From MWEI01 sp964600235 (GTDB lineage Bacteria > Desulfobacterota > Desulfomonilia > UBA1062), in NCBI GenBank assembly GCA_964600235.1, contig CAZRIV010000015.1, forward strand, positions 1-64,000: 64,000 nucleotides of DNA, read 5' to 3'. The translations under genes were made by a program, and so were the position numbers. The notes under the pieces are model-generated. The model searched no databases. It saw only the letters and a program-made list of their open reading frames with translations, and was not told the origin of the DNA. Shown here one piece after another: positions 17,407 through 26,255 of this stretch (position 1 is the stretch's first letter; each line of letters starts with the position of its first letter).

Positions 17407-19602
17407 TCAATGGGTCTGGCTTTTCCTGGATTTTTCCAACAGCTCCCGTACATAGGGGGTGTCTTGAACATTCGCCAGGTCAGGGTCCTTCCCTATCAGT
17501 GCCATATCCTTAAATCCCTTCTCGACGGCCCTTTTCAGCCACGACACGGCTTCGTCTTTTCTGTCCAGGCGGGCAAACAGGCATGCGATGTTGTAGTAGT
17601 GATCGGGGTTCCCGGGCTCCAGGGCGCTGATATCCTTCAGCATGGCAATCGCATCGTCATATTCGCCGCGGCCGGAGTGCGCGAGCGCAATGCCGTACAT
17701 GGCCCGGATGTCCCCACGGCGCAGCTTCAGGGCCTTGCCATAGTTCGCAATGGCCTCGTCATGCCTGCCCATCTTGAGGTGGATGTCGCCGAGCTGCACA
17801 TGAAGCGCGGGATCATCGGGGTTCGCCTTCAGCGATTCTTGAATCTTTTCCTGTGCGGCCGCATAGCTTTTCTGCGCCCTGGTTGCCTGGTCGAGATATT
17901 TCCGCGCCGCAACCTGGCCGGGGTCCATCTGAAGCACCCTGTTGAAATACGCAATGGCCTCCTGCGTCCTTCCCGCCTGCAGATGCGCCTTGCCCAGGTT
18001 GAAGGAGGCCTCCATATTACCCGGATCGATCTTGAGCACCTCGCTGAAATGCCCGATGGCCCCTTCCATGTCCCCGGTCCTGGCCAGCAGGACACCCATG
18101 CTCAGCTGCAGGCTGATGTTTTTCGGATTGATGGCCAGGCCCTTTGAATAAGACTCCATGGCCTTCCGTATGTCATTCTTCTTCAAATACGCCCTACCCA
18201 GGCCTTCATAGGCCTCGGGGATCAGCTTTGTCTGGAGCGCCTGCTCATACTCCCTGATGGCGCCGTCCAGGTCCCGCTCAAGCAGTATGGAGCCAAGCTG
18301 GGTGTGCGCCATGTAGTTGTTCTCGGTAACGGCCAGCGCGTGCCTGATCAGGGACTCGTCGTCCTTCCAGTGGCCGACCTGCACCCAGGTGGCATGCAGG
18401 AGAAAGGCAAGCACGACAGCGGACAGCGCCCCGAGGATGACCTTTCCAAGGCGCACCTGTCCAAGGAGGCCGGAGACTCCCCACACCACCATGATGAACA
18501 GGCCCACGTAAGGGATGTAGGTGTACCTGTCCGCCATGGACTGGCCGCCCACCTGGACGATCCCGATGACCGGAACCAGTGTGCCTGCATACCAGAGCCA
18601 CCCGAAGGCCATGTAGGGAGACCTTTTGACCAGAAAGAGGCAGGCCGCGGTTATGAGCAGAAGGACCAGGAGGCACAGGGCCACGTTCAGCGCCTGGAAC
18701 GAGGCGGGGTATGGGTAGAATATGGCAAGCTTGAACGGCCAGACCATCTTCCAGACATATGCCAGGTAGGAGGTAATGACATTCTGCATCCTGGTGGCCA
18801 GCGGGATCATGTGGGTGGAGGCGGTCGCCCCCCAGTTGCTCTGGGCAGCGAAGGTGATACCGCTCGAGATGAACACAAGGGCCAGGAGCGGGACCTTTTC
18901 AAGGGCGAGCGAGGCAAACGTCGTTTTCATACCCGCAGGGTCCCGGGCCGGTCCGCCGCTGCCGGTTTCTCCCTGCCTGAAAGGATCCAGGCGCTTCAGG
19001 GGCCAGAGATCCATGAGGAAAAGGACAAAGGGCAAGGTAACGAGCATGGGCTTTGCCAGCAGCCCCAGGGCGAAGGACAGCATGACCGGCAGGTACTTCC
19101 CCACGCTTGGCGCCCGGGCGTATCGCACGTATGCCCCCATGGTGAGCAGCCAGAACAGCGCGCTCAGGACATCCTTGCGTTCTGATATCCATACCACCGA
19201 TTCCACATGCATGGGATGCACGGCGAACAGGGCCGCAACCGCAGCGCTCTTCCACAGGGCCCCGGTCATTCTTTCAAGGACCAGGAACAGCAGCACCGTG
19301 TTGAGGGCATGGAAAACCACGTTCATGAGATGGAACATCCCGGGTTTCATGCCGAAGAACTCGACATCGAGCATGTGCGAGATCCAGGTGAGCGGGTGCC
19401 AGTTGCACATGTAAAACTGGGTAAAGGCCCACCTGATACCCTCCAGGCTGATCCCCTTGGTGACGGCGTGGTTGTGTACGACATACCCGTAATCATCCAG
19501 GACCATGAAGCCGTAGTGCACGACATCCTTGAACAATGCCAGGGTCACGGCGGCGAGGACAAGGCTGACGATCAGCCTGGTAAATCTGCTGCGCTCATCC
19601 AT
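17407..19602 (-). CDS. TMTC-like membrane glycosyltransferase with TPR domain (copy 2)
   Basis: A 731-residue paralogue of the downstream gene with the same order of parts. Loop 1 has MVLDDYGYV (D36, D37), followed by NWHPLTWISHML, VHPMHVESVVWISERKDV, KPMLVTLPFVLFLMDLWPL and QSMADRYTYIP. About eight TPRs follow, ending in KGFKDMALIGKDPDLANV. The start is fixed by an 8-base overlap (ATGGATGA) with the stop of the upstream GT2 gene, which signals translational coupling; a TTG further upstream at 19644 is in frame but unlikely. Tight coupling of a DPM1-like synthase with this protein supports use of the polyprenyl-phosphate sugar that the synthase makes. The TPRs probably face the periplasm and bind substrate proteins or the glycan machinery, by analogy with TMTCs. 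Confidence 0.77.
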   Translation of the reverse strand: MDERSRFTRLIVSLVLAAVTLALFKDVVHYGFMVLDDYGYVVHNHAVTKGISLEGIRWAFTQFYMCNWHPLTWISHMLDVEFFGMKPGMFHLMNVVFHALNTVLLFLVLERMTGALWKSAAVAALFAVHPMHVESVVWISERKDVLSALFWLLTMGAYVRYARAPSVGKYLPVMLSFALGLLAKPMLVTLPFVLFLMDLWPLKRLDPFRQGETGSGGPARDPAGMKTTFASLALEKVPLLALVFISSGITFAAQSNWGATASTHMIPLATRMQNVITSYLAYVWKMVWPFKLAIFYPYPASFQALNVALCLLVLLLITAACLFLVKRSPYMAFGWLWYAGTLVPVIGIVQVGGQSMADRYTYIPYVGLFIMVVWGVSGLLGQVRLGKVILGALSAVVLAFLLHATWVQVGHWKDDESLIRHALAVTENNYMAHTQLGSILLERDLDGAIREYEQALQTKLIPEAYEGLGRAYLKKNDIRKAMESYSKGLAINPKNISLQLSMGVLLARTGDMEGAIGHFSEVLKIDPGNMEASFNLGKAHLQAGRTQEAIAYFNRVLQMDPGQVAARKYLDQATRAQKSYAAAQEKIQESLKANPDDPALHVQLGDIHLKMGRHDEAIANYGKALKLRRGDIRAMYGIALAHSGRGEYDDAIAMLKDISALEPGNPDHYYNIACLFARLDRKDEAVSWLKRAVEKGFKDMALIGKDPDLANVQDTPYVRELLEKSRKSQTH

Positions 19603-20347
19603 GTGCGGGGAAGATCTCTGCCCGGCACAGGCCCAGCCGGGCAAGCCTGAAGGTAAAGGCGGTGTGGAGACAGCCGAACCCGTACTTGACGCTCCTGGTG
19701 AAGTTTATGGACGAGGCCTCGGCAAAATAGCTTGTGGGGCAGCTCACCTCGGCAATGGTATAGTCGTACCATAAGATCTGCGCCAGCATCTGGTTGTCGA
19801 AGACAAAGTCATCCGAGTTCATCATGAACGGGACACGCTCGAGCAGCTCGCGGGAAAAGGCCCGGTACCCGGTGTGGTACTCCGAGAGCTTCGCCCCCAT
19901 GAGCATATTTTCCGCAAGGGTGAGAAAACGGTTGGAGACGTATCTCCACAGGGGCATGCCCCCATTGAGGGCATGGCCGCCCAGGATCCGTGAGGCGAGC
20001 ACGCAGTGATAGAGCCCGCTCCCTATCATGGAAACCATGGCAGGGATGAGCCTGGGGGTGTACTGGTAGTCGGGGTGCACCATGATCACGATGTCGCCGC
20101 CTTCCCTCAGGGCGAGCTGGTAGCACGATTTCTGGTTGCCCCCGTAGCCCTTGTTTTTCTCATGCTTGTAGGCAAGCGTGTGAGGCAGGGTCCTGGCAAT
20201 GTCCATGGTCCTGTCCGAGCTGTGGTCATCCACCACGATCACCTGGTCCACCACGCCCTGGGCCATCACCTCGTCATAGGTCCTCTTCAGGGTCAGTTCT
20301 GCCTCGTATGCGGGCATGACAACGATAACCTTTTTGTCTCTGAACAT
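19595..20347 (-). CDS. Dolichol-phosphate mannose synthase-like GT2
   Basis: A 250-residue cytoplasmic family 2 glycosyltransferase of the DPM1 type. It has VIVVMPAYEAELTL, QVIVVDDHSSDRT (DD at 40-41), NKGYGGNQKSC, and MVHPDYQYTP in the place of the usual DxD motif. It lacks C-terminal membrane helices. It should load a sugar, mannose or another hexose, onto undecaprenyl phosphate. The frame is open far upstream to 20590, but the ATG at 20347 has AAAAGGATAT just upstream and starts exactly at the domain, so the longer form is rejected. Its stop overlaps the start of TMTC-like copy 2, which is the best clue to its partner. Confidence 0.85.
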   Translation of the reverse strand: MFRDKKVIVVMPAYEAELTLKRTYDEVMAQGVVDQVIVVDDHSSDRTMDIARTLPHTLAYKHEKNKGYGGNQKSCYQLALREGGDIVIMVHPDYQYTPRLIPAMVSMIGSGLYHCVLASRILGGHALNGGMPLWRYVSNRFLTLAENMLMGAKLSEYHTGYRAFSRELLERVPFMMNSDDFVFDNQMLAQILWYDYTIAEVSCPTSYFAEASSINFTRSVKYGFGCLHTAFTFRLARLGLCRAEIFPAHG

Positions 20348-20527
20348 TGCATATCCTTTTCGTATGATAAATATGAATGGTAGAATCTTATATAACATAT
20401 TGATATCAAGTTGAATACTACAATACCTGAGAGAATGAACGTCCTGAAGCGCCTGGTATCGGCCTGGTTCTGAAGACAGTGCGCCTCCGGAAAAGACATC
20501 TCCCGGTCCACCTGAATTGTGGCTCAA

Positions 20528-20568
20528 AATCAAGAGAACCCGGCATGTTCCGCCGGGTTCTCTTGATT
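20528..20568 (-). terminator. Intrinsic terminator after the beta-propeller gene
   Basis: A perfect 17-bp stem (20528-20544 with 20552-20568) with a 7-base loop. On the minus strand the stem is followed by TTTTG. It lies between the beta-propeller gene and the DPM1-like gene, separating two minus-strand units. Confidence 0.75.
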
Positions 20569-20614
20569 GATCGACTTCAATGGATTTCAATCCATCGGGC
20601 TGCCATGCATGTCT

Positions 20615-22126
20615 TTATTTCGCAGTGTCGATGGAGTATTTCACAAAGTTCGGTCCGAACTTTGCCTTGTCAGGCAGGTGGATCCCTATTATATGAATGT
20701 TGTAATCCTTGTCGATCATGATCGAAGACCCCTTGAGAAAGGCCTCGAATCTGGTCTTCGCAGGCACCCCGTTCACGACCACGAACCACTTCCCGCCCTT
20801 GCTGGCCAGGTATGCGTTAACCTTTGAATCAAGGCTGAACTGCGGGGCCGCGACTGCGTCGTATTCGGGCGACTCCCTGCCGTCCATGACAATGACCCAC
20901 TTGTCCTTCTTCTTGCCATAATGGAGAAAATGCTTTGAATCATAGCTGCATACATAGTTCAGGACGATATCATATTCCGGCCCCTCTTTCCCGTCAACCA
21001 CCGCCACCCATTTCTTGTTTCTCAAGGCAGTATAGGCAAGGTGTTTCGAGTCAGGTGAGAAGAAGGGGAAAAGGATGCTGTCATATTTTGGCCCTTTTTT
21101 CTTGTTCTCGATCACGTGCCAGTATTTACCGTCCCTGGCGTTATAGGCATACCGGGTAGAATCCTTGCTGTAGGAAAAACTGTTGATGTCGTCGAACAGG
21201 TCCTGCTTCTCTCCATTGATGACCATGCGGTACTTTTTACCCTCCACGCCCATGTAGTAGCATACCTTGGAATCCCAGCTGAAATACGGCGCTGCAATGT
21301 CATCGAATTCCGGGCCTTCCTTGCCGTTGATGACCATGACCGCATCCTTTCCCTTCAGCGCCAGATACGCTAAAGTGGACGAGTCGTGGCTGAACACAAA
21401 GATGGAAACCCTGTCATAAAGTGTTGATTCCTTGCCGTCATATACCATGCACCACTTGTCTTTTATCTTGGCAGGGTACACGACATGCTTGGAGTCGGGG
21501 CTGAAGATGGGTGCAGAGGCATCGGCATACTCCTTGCTCTCCTTGCCGTCGATGACAGCGACAAACTTTTTCTTTTCCTTTGCTGCAGAAAAGGCCATCC
21601 TGTTTGAATCAGGGCTGAACGTGAAATTATTTGTCGGGGGAATCATATAGTATTTTCCATATTCTTTCCCATCCATGACCAGGGTCTGCCTGTTTCCGTC
21701 CTGGGCTATGTAGGCGACGTGCCTGGAATCGGGGCTGAATATGGGGGTAGTCATGTTGTCGTATGCCTTTCCCTCCTGGGAATCCACGACCACCACCCAT
21801 TTCTTCCCCTTTTTCCCTTTATAGGCAATCCTCTTGGAGTCGGGGCTGAAAACCGGTGTGTCCTTGCCGATGGAATCGTATCCCTTCAGGGCCTTGCCGT
21901 CCAGGATCACATTGAATTTCTTTGTCTTGGTATCGACCGCAACAACCGCAAGGTGGTTTGAGTCGGGGCTGGGCACGGCCGATTCTATGAAGATCGCCTG
22001 CTTTTCGCTGGGTTCTATGAGGATGTCGATCTTTTCACTCGCTATGATGCCTTCTGCTGAAAGATCATAACAAGGAGCGCTCAACCCTACAAGAACCGCT
22101 GCAAACATGAATATATACTTTCTCAT
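20615..22126 (-). CDS. Secreted PD40/TolB-like beta-propeller protein
   Basis: A 503-residue exported protein with an N-terminal signal peptide (KYIFMFAAVLVGLSAP). The rest consists of about eleven or twelve tandem units of roughly 40 residues, built on FSPDSKHVAYxA followed by KKWVVVVDGKEGPEYD. This is the WD40-like PD40 repeat found in TolB and in DPP-IV-like propellers, so one or two beta-propellers in the periplasm are expected. No catalytic domain follows the repeats. The ATG at 22126 has AAGGAGAA at ideal spacing; an in-frame start 39 bases upstream is rejected. It sits between a lipoprotein gene and a GT2 gene. The ligand is unknown; protein-protein interaction is the usual role. Confidence 0.75.
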   Translation of the reverse strand: MRKYIFMFAAVLVGLSAPCYDLSAEGIIASEKIDILIEPSEKQAIFIESAVPSPDSNHLAVVAVDTKTKKFNVILDGKALKGYDSIGKDTPVFSPDSKRIAYKGKKGKKWVVVVDSQEGKAYDNMTTPIFSPDSRHVAYIAQDGNRQTLVMDGKEYGKYYMIPPTNNFTFSPDSNRMAFSAAKEKKKFVAVIDGKESKEYADASAPIFSPDSKHVVYPAKIKDKWCMVYDGKESTLYDRVSIFVFSHDSSTLAYLALKGKDAVMVINGKEGPEFDDIAAPYFSWDSKVCYYMGVEGKKYRMVINGEKQDLFDDINSFSYSKDSTRYAYNARDGKYWHVIENKKKGPKYDSILFPFFSPDSKHLAYTALRNKKWVAVVDGKEGPEYDIVLNYVCSYDSKHFLHYGKKKDKWVIVMDGRESPEYDAVAAPQFSLDSKVNAYLASKGGKWFVVVNGVPAKTRFEAFLKGSSIMIDKDYNIHIIGIHLPDKAKFGPNFVKYSIDTAK

Positions 22127-22215
22127 CCGAATGTTCTCCTTCCTTGTGGATATCTGATTTGTCAAGAGATGTACAAAACAATACGGGCACTAAAACCCGA
22201 TATTGCCTTTTTTAT

Positions 22216-22815
22216 TTATAGCTTGTACTTGGCGAGGGCATAGTCTATCTTCACCTCGCCGAAGTCCACCAGGCTGTAAACCTCGCCGATGTCAGGGGCA
22301 AAATACGAAAAACCGTCGAATTGCTGCGGCCCCATCTCGCCCTTGAATGAAACCTTCAAGCATGCGGGGTACCTAACTTTCTGAAATTCCACTGTCTCGA
22401 TCTTATCGGCCTTATAGGTGGTCACACCGGTCGATGTTTTTGTGGTCCAGCTGTCCCCAACCTTGAGGGGGAACGGCGTCATGAGTATATCCGCCCTGTT
22501 GGGGCTTGCCTGATCGATCTTGTATATGCCCTCTTTGGCCCTTCTATTGTAATTGATCTTCGATTTTGCCCCGGGGACCCCGTCCATCTCGGTTACCTGC
22601 CTGTAGTATTTCTTCCCGTTGATGGTTTCTTCCCCCTCGATGCGGATTACCATGGTGCCCATCTGCACGCCTTGAGGGGTCGAGTATCTCAACCCATACT
22701 CCCACTGGGAACCGTCCGAACCCTTTGGAAAATAGTTCTCGCCGGGCTGCTGTTTCGAACAGGCAGCCAAGAGCACCAAAATGGAAATGGCTAGGAAAAG
22801 ACTCGTTTTCTTCAC
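22216..22815 (-). CDS. Lipoprotein of unknown function
   Basis: A 199-residue predicted lipoprotein. After a GTG start preceded by AAGGAG comes KKTSLFLAISILVLLAACSK, whose LLAAC is a lipobox. The mature part is beta-rich (VIRIEGEETINGKKYYRQVT, then DSWTTKTSTGVTTYKADKIE, and DFGEVKIDYALAKYKL at the end), like small envelope lipoproteins that form a beta-sandwich. I do not recognise a family with confidence. It lies between TMTC-like copy 3 and the beta-propeller gene, all on the same strand, so they may be one transcription unit. Confidence 0.7.
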   Translation of the reverse strand: MKKTSLFLAISILVLLAACSKQQPGENYFPKGSDGSQWEYGLRYSTPQGVQMGTMVIRIEGEETINGKKYYRQVTEMDGVPGAKSKINYNRRAKEGIYKIDQASPNRADILMTPFPLKVGDSWTTKTSTGVTTYKADKIETVEFQKVRYPACLKVSFKGEMGPQQFDGFSYFAPDIGEVYSLVDFGEVKIDYALAKYKL

Positions 22816-22993
22816 TTCATACGCTCCTTGCATGTGATAGTAAAAAACCGATTGTCAGCACCATGCCAGTGAAGCAGCCGGCCATGTTTTTCTTACTGGG
22901 TTGTCCCCTTGAATACAAGGCTTATTTCACCCACGCATTGAGTCTCTACGGGGCAGTATCCCAGTTCAGGACCGCGGCCTGTCCCTCCCGCTT

Positions 22994-25957
22994 TCACATG
23001 TTTTTCTGCCCTTTGGCAGGTGCATGGCTGCTCAACAGCTTTTTCATATAACCCGTATTTCTCAGGCTGGCAAGGTCGGGATCCTTTCTCAGCATGTCCC
23101 AGTTATTGAACCCGTTTTGTATGGACTGGTCCAGCCAGTGGGCTGCCTCATCGACCTTGTTCTGCCTGGAATACAAGCACGCGATATTATAGTAGACATT
23201 GGGATCTGATGGCTTTATCTTCAGTATTCCCTGCAGGGTATCTATTGCCTTTTTATAGTCTTTTGCGTCTGAATACGCGAGCACAAGGCCGTACATGGCA
23301 CGCACATTGTCCTTTTTGATCGAGATCGCCTCCTGGTAGTGCCTGATGGCCTGATCATAGTTGCCGTACTGACGGTAAAATTCCGCCAGCTTGATGTGGG
23401 CCGAGGCGTCACCTGGACGTGCCTTGATGTCCTTGAGCAGCGCCGCGATGGTGCCTTCGATCTTTTTCTGGTTTTCCCGTGCCATGTTCAGGTTCCTTTG
23501 GGCCTCGGCATAGTCTGGTTTCACCTTGAGGGACTCCTGATAGTGGTCAATGGCCTTCTTGATCTCCCCCTTATGGATGAAGGCCGTGCCCAGGTTGTTA
23601 TGAACGTCTGCCTGGTTTGGGTTTATGGCCAGCACCTTGTTGTAGTACGTTATTGCGGCATCGTAATTGCCTTTGCGGATCATTATATTGCCGAGTTCCT
23701 TCAAGACCCTCTCGGAATTCGGGCTGATCCTCAGGGCCTCGCTGAACTCCTTTTCAGCCTCGTCCAGCTTGCCCGTCCCTGATAATACGACGCCCAACCC
23801 ATAACGATAGTTGCCGTTGTCCGGTTTGACACGTATGGCTTCCCTGATGTGCTCGATGGCCTCGCTGGTTTTACCTTTCATGAGCAGGGTTGATCCCAGG
23901 TAATAATGGGCATCGGCGTTGTCCGGGTCGAGCCTGATGGCATCGAGATACTTCGCCTGGGCCTCGTCGACCCTGCCCATGCCGGCCAGTACGATCCCCA
24001 TGGCCGTATGATAACTGGCGTCTTTCGGGTCGATCTTCAGGGCCTCGTTGATATGCCTGATGGCGCTTTCCTTTTTGCCGTTGGCGTCCTTGGCCAGGCC
24101 CAGGAAATAATGAGATTTGGCGTTTTCCGGATTCATGCCCAGGGCCCTGTTGAATTCGAACTCAGCCTCGTCGAGTCTGCCCATGCTGGTGAATATCTTT
24201 CCCAGTTCGATATGGGCCCCGATGTTCTTCGGGTCGTGCAGTATTGCCTGCCTGATTTCCTTTACCGCCTCTTCATGTTCTCCTTGTGCAGACAAGGCCA
24301 GGCCCAACTGCAGGTGGGCATCGCTGTCAAAAGGATCGATCTCCACCACGGTCTTGAAATGTCTTATGGCATCATCCATCTTTTTCTGCTCGACATATAT
24401 CATTCCCAGTTTTACATGAGCGGGCAGGAAATTAGGGTCGAGCTCTAATGCTTTTGATAGATTCTCCATGGCGCCCTGCGAATTTTTCAGTTCATAGTAC
24501 GCCATTCCCAGTGAGTAGTATGTGTTTGAAATATAGGGATTTATACTCAGGCTGATCCGGTAGTGCCTTATGGCGTCATCAAATTTCTTCTTTTTCGCAA
24601 ATGCCGCACCCAGGTTGAGGTGTGCCACATAATTTTCATTATTAATCTGGATTGCGTTGTTGTAGAGGGCGAAGTTATCCTTCCAGAACCCTGTCTGGAC
24701 CCAGGTCTTGGCGGCCAGAGGGACGAGGATGGCCAGGGCTGCGATGCACGCCGCAACCTCCTTGCCGGTAAGCCTCTTTGCAAGGTCCGACATGCCCCAC
24801 GAGATGATGATGAACAGGCCTACATAGGGGATATAAGCCCACCTTTCAGCTATCTGGGGCCAGAGACCGCCCTGCATGATGCCTGAGACAGGCAGGATGG
24901 TCCCGAGATACCAGAGCCACCCGAACAGCACGTAAGGATATTTTCTGATCAGTTTAAATGCAGCTGCCGTGACAACGATGATGACGGTCAACGACGCGCC
25001 GACCTGCCACAGGGGGATGCTCTGGGGAAACGGGTAATAGAAGGTAAGGTCCATGGGCCAGATGAGTTTCTTGATATATAGCAGGTAGGATACGATTGCA
25101 TTTTCGAGCCTGAGTCCCATGGGAAAACCCTTTGAGGTTCTCAGCAGCTCTATGTTCCTGATCGCCTGGGCATTGATCATGATCGTGACAATGGAAATAA
25201 CGAATAACGGCAATTTTTCCAGTGCAAGCGCCAGCGTGTTCCGCGAAAACACCGCCTTTAGGAAATCCCTGTCTTCTCCGTAAGCCTTCATCCTGTTCAG
25301 TGGCCAGAAATCGAGGAGAAGCAGGACAAAAGGCAGGGTGACCAGCATGGGTTTGGCCAGAAGGCCGAGGACAAAGGCGGCCACTACACCCAGATATCTG
25401 GCTAGATTCTGTTTTCTGACATAATAATAATAAGATATGACGGTAAGCATCCAGAAGCACGAACTGAGTAGATTTTTCCTTTCAGCGACCCAGGCTACGG
25501 AATCGACATTGACCGGATGTACGGCGAACAGCAACCCTACAAAGAGGCTCTTCCATGTTGAACGTGTGAACAGCCATAGCGAAATGAATAGAAGTATGCT
25601 GCACAGGGCATGGTACACCACGCTGCTTACATGATGCATGCCCGCGTTCAGCCCGAAGAACTGGTAGTCCAGCATGTGCGAGAACCAGGTCAGCGGGTGC
25701 CAGTAGGATTTATCCCCTGCCTGTATTAAATGGAATGCCCACATGATGCTTTCGATGGTGAGGCCGGATTGAACGTGTTTATTTTCAACTACATAAAGAG
25801 GGTCATCGAAGGTAATGAATTCGAAGTCCTTCACCTGGAAGTAGAGCATGAATATCACGGCGCAAAGTAGTATGCACAGCATAACTACCTGTGCCGCGTT
25901 GCCTCTGTCTTGGCTGATTTCAGGATCTTCAGTTTTCAAAAGTGTGTGCAGGGACAT
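22994..25957 (-). CDS. TMTC-like membrane glycosyltransferase with long TPR domain (copy 3)
   Basis: At 987 residues, this is the largest of the four paralogues. The membrane part carries FEFITFDDPLYVVE (D51, D52), YWHPLTWFSHMLDYQFFG, FAVHPVNVDSVAWVAERKN and KPMLVTLPFVLLLLDFWPL. A shortened QIAERWAYIPYVG replaces the QSMADRYTYIP block of its paralogues. Roughly fourteen TPRs follow (many with the AxxxLGxxxxxxGxxxxA pattern), ending in NGFNNWDMLRKDPDLASL. The start is the ATG with GGAGAG six bases upstream; the TTG four codons earlier is rejected. The extra TPRs and the altered block suggest a different partner or acceptor than copies 1, 2 and 4. Confidence 0.76.
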   Translation of the reverse strand: MSLHTLLKTEDPEISQDRGNAAQVVMLCILLCAVIFMLYFQVKDFEFITFDDPLYVVENKHVQSGLTIESIMWAFHLIQAGDKSYWHPLTWFSHMLDYQFFGLNAGMHHVSSVVYHALCSILLFISLWLFTRSTWKSLFVGLLFAVHPVNVDSVAWVAERKNLLSSCFWMLTVISYYYYVRKQNLARYLGVVAAFVLGLLAKPMLVTLPFVLLLLDFWPLNRMKAYGEDRDFLKAVFSRNTLALALEKLPLFVISIVTIMINAQAIRNIELLRTSKGFPMGLRLENAIVSYLLYIKKLIWPMDLTFYYPFPQSIPLWQVGASLTVIIVVTAAAFKLIRKYPYVLFGWLWYLGTILPVSGIMQGGLWPQIAERWAYIPYVGLFIIISWGMSDLAKRLTGKEVAACIAALAILVPLAAKTWVQTGFWKDNFALYNNAIQINNENYVAHLNLGAAFAKKKKFDDAIRHYRISLSINPYISNTYYSLGMAYYELKNSQGAMENLSKALELDPNFLPAHVKLGMIYVEQKKMDDAIRHFKTVVEIDPFDSDAHLQLGLALSAQGEHEEAVKEIRQAILHDPKNIGAHIELGKIFTSMGRLDEAEFEFNRALGMNPENAKSHYFLGLAKDANGKKESAIRHINEALKIDPKDASYHTAMGIVLAGMGRVDEAQAKYLDAIRLDPDNADAHYYLGSTLLMKGKTSEAIEHIREAIRVKPDNGNYRYGLGVVLSGTGKLDEAEKEFSEALRISPNSERVLKELGNIMIRKGNYDAAITYYNKVLAINPNQADVHNNLGTAFIHKGEIKKAIDHYQESLKVKPDYAEAQRNLNMARENQKKIEGTIAALLKDIKARPGDASAHIKLAEFYRQYGNYDQAIRHYQEAISIKKDNVRAMYGLVLAYSDAKDYKKAIDTLQGILKIKPSDPNVYYNIACLYSRQNKVDEAAHWLDQSIQNGFNNWDMLRKDPDLASLRNTGYMKKLLSSHAPAKGQKNM

Positions 25958-26255
25958 TGTTCTCTCCAATAGGATGTTTATAGAATCGTATTTTTATGAC
26001 AGTCGTGCCTGGTAACCTGTCTCGGATTACTGTAAGCCGCTTTGGTTGATAATGGCAGAATGACAATGATATGGTGCAGCTTCATGAATCCCTGGTGCAT
26101 GACCTGATGACTTCCTCTTTCAACCCAACTGCCCTGATGTATTATCGTGAAGGTCGGTTAATCCTGTCGTCCTCGAAATCACAACTCGGCCTCCGTCACG
26201 TGCGGAGGAGGCAGGCATTCATCTCTTTGCGTCCTTGTACAGGACAAGGGCACCA
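25958..26255. other. Intergenic region upstream of TMTC-like copy 3
   Basis: About 300 bases between the end of the FadL-like gene and the start of TMTC-like copy 3, both read leftward. Short complementary stretches (CCTCCG and CGGAGG near 26193-26211) could form a small hairpin. No gene or clear promoter was seen. Confidence 0.3.

Noticed and set aside
16984..18147. Long plus-strand frames opposite the TMTC-like genes
   Set aside because: Shadow frames created by third-position GC bias; the minus-strand proteins are clear.
19603..19644. Longer N-terminus for TMTC-like copy 2 from a TTG
   Set aside because: The ATG overlapping the GT2 stop gives a normal cytosolic start and explains coupling; the extra 14 residues have no similarity to the paralogues.
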